Source: Levilactobacillus spicheri DSM 15429 (GTDB lineage Bacteria > Bacillota > Bacilli > Lactobacillales > Lactobacillaceae). Taken from it: a DNA stretch of 64,000 nucleotides. The stretch covers positions 62,001 through 126,000 of the forward strand of contig NZ_AZFC01000002.1 in NCBI RefSeq assembly GCF_001435095.1. Direction: 5' to 3'. This document shows, piece by piece, positions 54,634 to 62,250 of this stretch. The position numbers and the translations under genes are program-made. The first letter of the stretch is position 1; each line of letters begins with the position of its first letter. A model generated the notes under the pieces. It saw only the letters and a program-made list of their open reading frames with translations, had not been told where the DNA came from and did not search any database.

Positions 54634-54679
54634 CAGCCACCCCCAACCAGCAGCATGTTCTGCTGGTTGGGGGTGGCTG
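54634..54679. repeat. Perfect 20-bp inverted repeat with six-base loop
   Basis: Bases 54634-54653 pair perfectly with 54660-54679; the loop is CATGTT. Neither strand has a T-run after it. It lies in the gap between prsA and the convergent surface-protein gene. It could be a U-tract-less terminator or part of a small RNA, and its role is unknown. Confidence 0.75.
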
Positions 54680-54773
54680 CTTAGTAAGTGATGCTTTACC
54701 GGTCAGAACCGAGAAACAAGTGAATGCTCATCGAAGCCTTTTAACACTGCTCACACGGGGGCTGACCGCTCCC

Positions 54774-56657
54774 CTATTCTTTCGCCTGAACCAGGGTCTT
54801 ATTCGCCGTTACCAACTGGCCGTTCGTGAGGACTAGCCGCGTCGTCAGGTGGTAATGGACTAATCGCCGAACCTGTAAGACCTGCCCCCGCCGGTAATGC
54901 CGTTGCTTCCCCGTCAGGTTAACGTGCTGATACCCATTCACTCCCCGGAGACCGATGACCCGCACCCGGGCTGGTCGCCGCTGGTAGTACAAGTGGGTCA
55001 CGTAGGTCGCCTGGGCGGTCAGATATCCCGTACGGCCAAACGTGCGCGACCCGTGGTTGATATCCCGGACCCGATAACGTAACCGTCCTTGGCGCGAGCG
55101 GGCGTATCCCGTGACCACAAATTGGGGCCGCCGGATTCGGGGTTGCTTAGGATAGAAAGCACGGCGGGTCTTCGCCGTAAAGGTCGGGTAACGGTACAGC
55201 CCCACCTTTTTGAGGGCGTAGACCGCCTGTCCCTTTTGAACGACTGCCGGCCCCACCGAATCAGACGACGGCCCTTCGACCGACGAGGCCGGACTATCCG
55301 TGGCGGCCGAACGAGAACTGCTGTCTGACCCGGCAACGGTATGAGAATTAGTCCCCGCCGGAGTGGACATGCTCGTGCCAGCCGAACGACTTGCCGAACT
55401 ACCGGACGAATGACTTTCCCGTTCCAGCGGAATCTTGACCAACGTCGAGATAGGATGGTTCCCACCAGACATCATGTTGGCCCACACCGATCGCACCGTC
55501 AGTGAGGAGACATCATCGGGAATGTTCTGAATGACCATCCCCAACAATTTGGGTTGCGATATCTCTGGGATCAGCTTTTCCGCGATTTGCTGGTCTGCCG
55601 CTGACGTAATGGCATGTTGCCACGGGTAGATTGCCCCCCAACGATGATCGGCATAATCGATCTGATTCGTTGCGTACAGTTTATCAAGGGTCAAAGGTGA
55701 GTTGATTTGCGCGGTTCTCTCCAGCTCGGGGAATCGACCATGTGATTCCTTCTGATACGCCGCCGTCTCTGCCGGCGTCTCTAATCGAAATCTTCCGATA
55801 TTTGTGTTTTGGGGAGCCCCATAGCTGTGGGGGAGGAATTGGGATCCTGGAACGCCATTGGGAATCACGACACTACTGTTGTGCACCTGCAGTGCCGACG
55901 TTTCCTCGGCACTCCCCTGTTCGTTCATCCCCGTCACATTGCCATACATTCCGTACGACCCAACGCGTTCCATGGCCGAGAAATCCGTAATCTGATTATT
56001 GCTGACATCCAACTCGATATATCTGAGGCGCGTCGACTCGGCCCCCACATCGATGAGTTGGCCAAATCCCTTGTTGCCAATATCGTCGTTATAAAAATTC
56101 ACATAGGTCCCCGCCACCACATTCGGCCGCGGATCAAGATACTCCACGCACTTGAGCAGCTGCGCGGCCTTTTGGTCAAAATTCGGTTGTTGGTCGACCT
56201 CGACCGTCCCGAAGATATGGGCGACGGCACTCATGCCCGTCCAGTTTAGAATCGGCCGGGTCACCGGTGCCTCATCCCAGTCCGGTGAGATAAGAAAATG
56301 GACATCCGTCGGTATAATCCGGCTAAAGTCGGAATCTGGCAAGGTCTCCCCGTGCTTGATCACGTTGACCGCCGCCTGCAGGTTATCGTCAACCTTGACA
56401 TTCAATGCGTCGGCAACGACCGCCGCTAGGACCGCATCTGGGAAAACGTCCTTGATTGGCTGATTGGCGTTTACCGGCGCCTCGAGTTGCCGCTTGAAGG
56501 CCGCATCCGATAAGGTCTTCTGGGTTTGCGTCTTCTCCGCCAAAGAGACCTGGGTCGCCGCGTGCGTCACCACCGGCCGCCCCGTCATCCCTAGCGCCAA
56601 TCCAATTCCCAGCGCGATGCCGACTGATCCCCTGATCCATCGTTGTTTCCGTTGCAT
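54774..56657 (-). CDS. Secreted DUF5776 surface protein with leucine-rich-repeat-like region
   Basis: 627 residues. Signal peptide (basic MQRKQRW, hydrophobic core, THAATQ cleavage region near 34), an internalin/BspA-like region with LRR-type sequence (LRYIELDVSNNQITDFSAM, about 208-228), a Ser/Thr/Pro-rich linker (about 410-475), and a basic C-terminal domain rich in Tyr, Arg and Val (YRYPTFTAKTRRAFYPKQ ... RYRVRDINHGS ... LTTRLVLTNGQLVTANK) that matches DUF5776 of lactobacilli. There is no LPXTG; the basic DUF5776 domain may bind the wall. Codon use looks less GC-biased than in neighbours, compatible with transfer or relaxed selection. Confidence 0.83.
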   Translation of the reverse strand: MQRKQRWIRGSVGIALGIGLALGMTGRPVVTHAATQVSLAEKTQTQKTLSDAAFKRQLEAPVNANQPIKDVFPDAVLAAVVADALNVKVDDNLQAAVNVIKHGETLPDSDFSRIIPTDVHFLISPDWDEAPVTRPILNWTGMSAVAHIFGTVEVDQQPNFDQKAAQLLKCVEYLDPRPNVVAGTYVNFYNDDIGNKGFGQLIDVGAESTRLRYIELDVSNNQITDFSAMERVGSYGMYGNVTGMNEQGSAEETSALQVHNSSVVIPNGVPGSQFLPHSYGAPQNTNIGRFRLETPAETAAYQKESHGRFPELERTAQINSPLTLDKLYATNQIDYADHRWGAIYPWQHAITSAADQQIAEKLIPEISQPKLLGMVIQNIPDDVSSLTVRSVWANMMSGGNHPISTLVKIPLERESHSSGSSASRSAGTSMSTPAGTNSHTVAGSDSSSRSAATDSPASSVEGPSSDSVGPAVVQKGQAVYALKKVGLYRYPTFTAKTRRAFYPKQPRIRRPQFVVTGYARSRQGRLRYRVRDINHGSRTFGRTGYLTAQATYVTHLYYQRRPARVRVIGLRGVNGYQHVNLTGKQRHYRRGQVLQVRRLVHYHLTTRLVLTNGQLVTANKTLVQAKE

Positions 56658-56690
56658 ATCCCCATCTCCATCTTTTAAACTCGTCTTCTG

Positions 56691-56747
56691 CCGCTATAGC
56701 CGTCCTAATCTTTTTCAAACCACAACCCGTCATGCCGGCTACAGCGG
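56691..56747. repeat. Imperfect inverted repeat upstream of the DUF5776 gene
   Basis: CCGCTATAGCC (56691-56701) and GGCTACAGCGG (56737-56747) match in inverted orientation with one mismatch, separated by 35 bases, in the promoter area of the surface-protein gene. Candidate operator or hairpin. Confidence 0.4.
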
Positions 56748-56827
56748 TTCTATACAAATATTATTATAAACAACTTCCTTTCAAAACATAAGTGGCGGCG
56801 TTAACAGTCACGACCGTCATGTAGCTT

Positions 56828-56866
56828 AAAAAACGCCATCGCGGTCAGCATCACCGCGATGGCGTT
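56828..56866 (-). terminator. Terminator of the yhaO-yhaN-yhaM operon
   Basis: On the minus strand AACGCCATCGCGGTG and ACCGCGATGGCGTT arms are followed by six T. Confidence 0.9.
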
Positions 56867-56920
56867 AAATTTTAGTGTCTGATTTTCTTAGTCAGTATTG
56901 CTTTGGCGAGCCCACGATTG

Positions 56921-57898
56921 CTAGTCCGTCGAGGTCGTCGGATTCTCCGGCTGGGTCGGCCGGTAGAAGCGGCGGCCATCCATGGCGAAGACCCGTTCGG
57001 AGAAGTCGCCCGGCGCGGTGTGGGAAACCACCGTGTCCAGCATCATGATCGAGGCGTCCAACTCGTCCAGCTGGTGCAAGACCTCGGCCTCGCGCAACGC
57101 CGGCCGGACCGGCGAGCCGTACTCTAACAGCCCGTGGTGGCTCAAAATCATGTGCCGCAGGAGCAACACGTCTTCGGCCTGCGGGTCTAGCTTCAGCGGG
57201 TCACACGCCCGCACCAGTTCCCCGTCGATCAACACGATGTGCCCGATCAGGTTTCCGGCCAGCGTATAGGTCGTGGCCTCGGGACCCGACAACTCAATGG
57301 TCTTGCCCAGGTCGTGCAGGATGGCCCCCGCAAAGAGCAGCGAGGCGTTCAGGTCCGGATACTGTTGAACCACGGAATGGGCCAGCTTCAGGATGGAGAT
57401 CGTGTGGAAGGCCAGCCCGCCCCGAAAGGCGTGGTGGTTGCTTTTGGCCGCCGGGTACGTGAAGAAGGCCTCCCGGTAGGTCGTCATCAGCTTCCGGACC
57501 AACCGTTGCCAGGTCGGCTGTTCGATCTCGAAGATGGTCTGGTTGATGTAGTCCTCCATCGCCGCACGGCTCATCGGGGCCTGTTCGATGAAGTCATCGG
57601 GCGTCAGGCCGTCCTTGGGTTCCGCTAAGCGCAGGTGCATGATCTTGATCTGGGGGTGGGTCTGGTACTTTTCCCGCTTCCCCTGTAAATGCACGACCCG
57701 CCCCGCGACGTAGCTGTCAATATCGGTCGGTGACGCATCCCAGTACTTACCGGAGATCTCCCCGGAACGGTCCTCAAAAACCATGGCAATGTACGGCTTG
57801 CCGTTCTTCGCCGTCCGCACATCCGCCGATTTTAGCAGGACAAACAGGTCGACCGCGTCGTCGACGACGTAATCCATCAGTTGTTTCTTGGTCGTCAT
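56921..57898 (-). CDS. yhaM: 3'-5' exoribonuclease YhaM
   Basis: 325 residues: an N-terminal OB-fold nucleic-acid-binding part and an HD metal-dependent domain (HDLGKT at about 185; HMILSHHG near 240). YhaM trims RNA from the 3' end in Firmicutes. Its ATG directly follows the yhaN stop (TAAATG) with AGGAGGGTG inside yhaN, so it is translated in step with the DNA-repair pair. Confidence 0.95.
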   Translation of the reverse strand: MTTKKQLMDYVVDDAVDLFVLLKSADVRTAKNGKPYIAMVFEDRSGEISGKYWDASPTDIDSYVAGRVVHLQGKREKYQTHPQIKIMHLRLAEPKDGLTPDDFIEQAPMSRAAMEDYINQTIFEIEQPTWQRLVRKLMTTYREAFFTYPAAKSNHHAFRGGLAFHTISILKLAHSVVQQYPDLNASLLFAGAILHDLGKTIELSGPEATTYTLAGNLIGHIVLIDGELVRACDPLKLDPQAEDVLLLRHMILSHHGLLEYGSPVRPALREAEVLHQLDELDASIMMLDTVVSHTAPGDFSERVFAMDGRRFYRPTQPENPTTSTD

Positions 57899-60535
57899 TT
57901 AATCACCCTCCTGAGTCGTTAAGCGCACCACGTATTTCCCCGCAGCCGCCTGGGCCGCCACCGGATCAGCGGTCAATAGAATAATCTGTAAGTGCTGACT
58001 CAGCGTCAAGAGCAGCGCATAGGCCGCCTGACGCCGGCGTGCATCGAAGTTGACCAGGCCATCGTCGATCACCAGCGGCATGGCCGCCTGGGCCTGCATG
58101 ACCACGGCAAACGCCAACTTCATGGCCAGGTCGAGTTGTTCGGCCGTTCCCCGGGACAGCTGGCCCACCGGCAACCACGTGCCGTCAGCCCGCTGGACCC
58201 GTAAGGTCTCACTGGTCAGCTCAAGTTTAGTATACCGGTTTTCGGTCAATTGCGCATAATATTCGCTGGCCTGGTCCACGATTCGGGGCAATCGGTCGCC
58301 AGACGCCGCGACCAGCGTGGCGCTGATCCACCGGCTGGTCAGGCGGTCCGTCAGCCACCCCTGCGTCACGGTGCGCATCTGGGTCTCCAGGTTGGCCAAC
58401 CGTTGCCGCAGCGCCGTCTGGGTGCCGCTGGCGGTCAAATGTTCGAGTTGACCGCTCAGCGTCGCCAGTTGGGTGGTCGTGGCGTCCAACTGTTGCTGGG
58501 TCGTCTGCTGGGCCTGTTGGGCCGTGGTCACGTGTTGATCCAGGGTCGCCTGATCCGGCAACGCCTGCAGGTCGGCCAGAGTCGTGCCCAACTGGGTCGC
58601 CAACGCCTGGCGCTGGGCCGTGACGTTGTCCTGATTTTGGATCTGCTGGTACCGCTGATAAAAGGCCGCGGTGTCGGCCACGTTGCGGGTCTGCAAAAAC
58701 GTCCTCACGGCCTGCTGGGCCCGGGCCACCGCCGTGTGATCCTGTTGGATTCGGTCGGTCAAGCCGGCCAGCTCGCCGTTTTGGGCGACCAGCCGCTGCT
58801 GCGTGGTCTGTAACTGCCGCAACTGGGTCGTCTGACTGGTCACCGACTGGCCAGCTAACTGCGGTAAGACCGCCGTGACGGCTTGCTGGAACTGATCCAG
58901 CGTCGCCTGCAACGCCGTCAGTTGGGTGTGGGTCGCCTGTAGCTGTTGGGTCAGGCGCTCCCACTCCCCGATGGCCGCCTGGGCACCGAACCACTGCTCG
59001 TGTGGCAGGTGGTCCAACCCGTGGGCCTCCCCGATGGCGTCGATGCGGTTGGTCAGCGCGTCGATGCGCTGGCCCCCTTCACGCAACTGGGCCTGGACGT
59101 CGCGAATGTCGGCCGTCAAGCCCTGCAGTTCCCGACTAGCGGGCGTTTCCCCGTCGACGATGAAGACGCCATAATAGCCCACAGCAATTCCGAGGGCCGC
59201 GCCCACTAATTTAAAGAGCGTGCCGGGCAGAAACATCGCCCCGACCAGGACCAGTAACCCGGCCGCCAACCAGCCGAGCTGCTTATCCGCCAAGGGATTG
59301 CGCTGTTGCCGGGTCGGTTGGGCCTGTTGGTACTGGTCGTTGAGCCGGTTCAATTCCTGCTGTAACCGCCGGCGCTTCTGGTTCGCCAATTGCAGGTCGG
59401 CTTGTTGCTGCTTCAGCTCCTGCGTGGTCGCCAGTGAGAAAGGCCGGGGCATCTGCCCGTTCGCGTTGGCCACCTGCTGTTCGATGGCCGTCGACCGCTG
59501 CGTCAGCTCCTGCACGGTCGCCATTAACCGGGTCCGCTCCTGTGCTTGCGCCGTCACGGCCGGAACCTGGTCGAAGAGCGGATCGACCTGCTCACTGACC
59601 TTGAGGTACTGTTGGAACAACGCCGGTAGTTGCGCGTGGGCCTGCAAGTCCTTCAACCGGCTCTGGTTGGTCTTGGCCGTGGCCTGGCTCGCCGTCAGCT
59701 GGTTCTGCAGGCGCTCCAGCTCGGTCGCGTCCGCCTGCGTAAAGCCGGTCGTAGGTTGTTGCTGGGCCGTTCCCAACGCCTGCCAGCGCTGAAAGGTCGG
59801 CCACTGCTGCTGCAGCTGCGTCCAGTGCGTCACCGTCTGACGGTGCGTGGCGAGCTGCTCACGCAACGCGGCTTGCCGGTGCTTAGCCGTGGCCTGGTCC
59901 TGCAGCAGTTGCCAATAGGTCTGATAGGCCGTGTTGGCCTTGTCCAGCTTGGCCTGCAGGTCCTGGTGCTGCCGCAACAGGTCGTTCAACAGCGGCTTGC
60001 GGCCCTGGGGTTTGTAGGCCTCCTCCGCCCGCTGGTCCAGCCGTTTGGCCTGCACCAGCCAGTCATCGCTCCCGACCGCCCCCACGTGTTGCAGGTGGGT
60101 CGTCAGGTCCTGTTTGGAGGCCTGAAACACCTGTCCCAGCCGCATCTCGTTTAAGGCGTACACGTTCTGAAAGAGCTGCGCATCGACGGGGGCCAGGAGC
60201 TTCGCCAGCTGGCTCGCCGGTAGTTCCAGGTCCAATGTCAGGTTGCGCAACGTCACGGTCCCGCCCCGCGGCCCGTCCACCCGGGTCACCTGATACTGCG
60301 TCGCGTCCTGCACGAACGTGATGGCCCCGCCAAACCGACTGCCGTCGAGGGGTTCGTACCGCAGCTCCGGGTGCTTCTTGGTCGGAAAACCAAAGAGAAT
60401 GGCCGTGATGAACTGGGTCAGGGTCGACTTGCCCGCCTCGTTGGGCCCCACCAAGACGTTCAGGCCCCGTTCGAGGTTAAACGTCCGGTCGTGGAACTGG
60501 CCGAAGCCAAATAACGTTAACGTTTTAAGGTACAT
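57899..60535 (-). CDS. yhaN: YhaN, SbcC/Rad50-like AAA ATPase
   Basis: 878 residues. An N-terminal ABC-type P-loop (GPNEAGKSTLTQF), long Gln-rich coiled-coil arms (about 170-730) interrupted by a hydrophobic segment near 430-455 (GWLAAGLLVLVGAMFLPG, possibly membrane-associated), and a C-terminal half with signature LSRGTAEQLDLAM and Walker B LVIDDGLVNFD. It probably works with YhaO as an SMC-like nuclease complex. It overlaps yhaO by 11 bases. Confidence 0.93.
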   Translation of the reverse strand: MYLKTLTLFGFGQFHDRTFNLERGLNVLVGPNEAGKSTLTQFITAILFGFPTKKHPELRYEPLDGSRFGGAITFVQDATQYQVTRVDGPRGGTVTLRNLTLDLELPASQLAKLLAPVDAQLFQNVYALNEMRLGQVFQASKQDLTTHLQHVGAVGSDDWLVQAKRLDQRAEEAYKPQGRKPLLNDLLRQHQDLQAKLDKANTAYQTYWQLLQDQATAKHRQAALREQLATHRQTVTHWTQLQQQWPTFQRWQALGTAQQQPTTGFTQADATELERLQNQLTASQATAKTNQSRLKDLQAHAQLPALFQQYLKVSEQVDPLFDQVPAVTAQAQERTRLMATVQELTQRSTAIEQQVANANGQMPRPFSLATTQELKQQQADLQLANQKRRRLQQELNRLNDQYQQAQPTRQQRNPLADKQLGWLAAGLLVLVGAMFLPGTLFKLVGAALGIAVGYYGVFIVDGETPASRELQGLTADIRDVQAQLREGGQRIDALTNRIDAIGEAHGLDHLPHEQWFGAQAAIGEWERLTQQLQATHTQLTALQATLDQFQQAVTAVLPQLAGQSVTSQTTQLRQLQTTQQRLVAQNGELAGLTDRIQQDHTAVARAQQAVRTFLQTRNVADTAAFYQRYQQIQNQDNVTAQRQALATQLGTTLADLQALPDQATLDQHVTTAQQAQQTTQQQLDATTTQLATLSGQLEHLTASGTQTALRQRLANLETQMRTVTQGWLTDRLTSRWISATLVAASGDRLPRIVDQASEYYAQLTENRYTKLELTSETLRVQRADGTWLPVGQLSRGTAEQLDLAMKLAFAVVMQAQAAMPLVIDDGLVNFDARRRQAAYALLLTLSQHLQIILLTADPVAAQAAAGKYVVRLTTQEGD

Positions 60536-61745
60536 CGGGCGCCTCCTGATTCATCAAATCCTGTAGTTGTTCCGTCGCCAGGGCCCGTAACTTCTCCGGC
60601 GTCCCCTCGGTGGCCAGCCAGTCGGCCAAGGCCGGCTCCTGGGCCAACTTGCCGAAGAGGGTCTGGACGGTCGCCGGCGTGAACGTCTGCGCCGCGCCCT
60701 GGTCCCAGTAACGCTGATCCAGCGCGGGTGCGGCCACCGTCGCCTGGGGCAGGCGCAACGTCAAACGGGTCAGGTAGCGCTGCGCCGTGGCCAGGGTCGA
60801 CCGGTGCGTCCGTTGGTACAGGCTCAGCCAGTCCGTGGTGCGCCACGCGGCTTGATCTTCCGGCGTGAACGGGTGCGTCAACTTGCCCGTCAGTTGAGTC
60901 AACGTGCTCTGGTCCGCCGGATGGGCCGTGAGCCACTCCGTCAGGGCCGTTCCCAGGTCAGCCAAGGTCGTGACCGTCAACGGCACCGTGGCCGTATCCC
61001 ATAACAGGTCCGCGGTCGGGAAGAATTCGGGCACGAGCTGGCGACCATGACTGGTCACCAGATAGGCCCCCCGCTCGCCCGTTTCTTGGCTGGAGCGTCC
61101 CTGGGGATTGCCCGCATACAGGATCGGCGGGTTCTGGTGCAGCAGCTGGCGCTGATGGATGTGCCCCAGCGCCCAGTAATCGTACCGTTTCGTCAGCATC
61201 TCCGCCACGGTAAACGGGGCGTAGTGGTCGTGGGTCCCCCCCGTCGCCACGGCCCCGTGCAGCAGGCCCACGTGCCAATCGGCCGCCGCATGTTCCGGGA
61301 AGGCCGGCAACGGGTCCGTCACCACCCACCGTTGAGGATAGCTGAAGCCGCTCACGGCCACCGTTTCCCCGGACGCCAGGGTCAGCGTCTTCGTCGTCAC
61401 GTCCGCGCCAAAGACCTGAACGTTGTCCGGATAAGCGATGGTCTGGTGCTGGTCCGTCGCATAATCATGGTTGCCGAAGCTGACGAACACGGGAATGCCC
61501 GCCTGGCGTAACCGCTCGAATTGGTTAAATAGGTACGCCTGCGCGGCCACACTCTGCTCGGCCCGGTCGAAGAGATCCCCAGCCAGGAGCACGAAGTCGA
61601 CGTGTTCGGCGATGGCCCGGTCGAAGATCTTGGTCGCGGCGGTAAACGTCGACTGCCGGACCCGGGTCAACAGGGCCGCGGGCAGCGTTGTCAGGCCTAA
61701 AAAGGGACTATCAAGATGTAAATCTGCTGCGTGAATGAATTTCAC
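60525..61745 (-). CDS. yhaO: YhaO, SbcD/Mre11-like DNA repair exonuclease
   Basis: 406 residues. Calcineurin-like metallophosphoesterase motifs: FIHAADLHLDSP, VLLAGDLFD, SFGNHDYATD, LLHGA and GHIHQRQ. It is the nuclease partner of YhaN. GTG 61745 has AAGGAG at 8 bases. A strong terminator ends ylbF only 24 bases before it, so either readthrough or a promoter inside or next to that terminator drives it. Confidence 0.94.
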   Translation of the reverse strand: MKFIHAADLHLDSPFLGLTTLPAALLTRVRQSTFTAATKIFDRAIAEHVDFVLLAGDLFDRAEQSVAAQAYLFNQFERLRQAGIPVFVSFGNHDYATDQHQTIAYPDNVQVFGADVTTKTLTLASGETVAVSGFSYPQRWVVTDPLPAFPEHAAADWHVGLLHGAVATGGTHDHYAPFTVAEMLTKRYDYWALGHIHQRQLLHQNPPILYAGNPQGRSSQETGERGAYLVTSHGRQLVPEFFPTADLLWDTATVPLTVTTLADLGTALTEWLTAHPADQSTLTQLTGKLTHPFTPEDQAAWRTTDWLSLYQRTHRSTLATAQRYLTRLTLRLPQATVAAPALDQRYWDQGAAQTFTPATVQTLFGKLAQEPALADWLATEGTPEKLRALATEQLQDLMNQEAPDVP

Positions 61746-61769
61746 CTGTGCGACTCCTTTCCGTCAATT

Positions 61770-61818
61770 AAAAAATCGCCGGTACGACCCCTCCCAAAGG
61801 AAGCGTCGCACCGACGAT
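61770..61818 (-). terminator. Terminator after ylbF
   Basis: On the minus strand GATCGTCGGTGCGAC and GTCGTACCGGCGATT arms are followed by six T. It lies immediately upstream of yhaO. Confidence 0.85.
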
Positions 61819-61827
61819 CAAGGGGTT

Positions 61828-62172
61828 TTAGCCCTGGTACAGATTTTGGATGGGTTGCGTGATCGTCTGGTTCAAGTCAGACAAGATCTGGTTCACGCCC
61901 CGTTCGGTCTCCATCAAGTGCTTCACGGACTCGATCTTGGACACCTTGTCGGCCAGGTCGTGAGCGTTCTTCAGCTCGTCGTCGGTCAACTTCTGGCCCG
62001 CCATCTGCTTTTGTTGTAAGGTCCCTTGCAGTTGTTGGAATTGTTGGAACAATTTGTACGTTTCAGCGTCCGCCTTCATCTCGTCAAACGCCTTTTGAAG
62101 TGCTTGAAAGTCGGGCGTTGCCTGGAGTGCTGCGGCAACTTGGTTTCCCAAGTCGTGTAAATTTTCAGCCAT
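61828..62172 (-). CDS. YlbF/YmcA family protein
   Basis: 114 residues, almost entirely helical (TPDFQALQKAFDEMKADAETYKLFQQFQQLQ), of the YlbF/YheA/YmcA family. In Bacillus, YlbF, YmcA and YaaT modulate RNase Y; this paralogue type (YheA-like) has no established task. GAGGAGG lies before the ATG. It sits 78 bases downstream of the penicillin-binding protein gene. Confidence 0.9.
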   Translation of the reverse strand: MAENLHDLGNQVAAALQATPDFQALQKAFDEMKADAETYKLFQQFQQLQGTLQQKQMAGQKLTDDELKNAHDLADKVSKIESVKHLMETERGVNQILSDLNQTITQPIQNLYQG

Positions 62173-62250
62173 AGTGGTGGTTCCTCCTCAATTAAATCGT
62201 TTACTTAACAAGTGTACCATGTTTTGACCAGTGACCCCAGTGAAGTTTGA

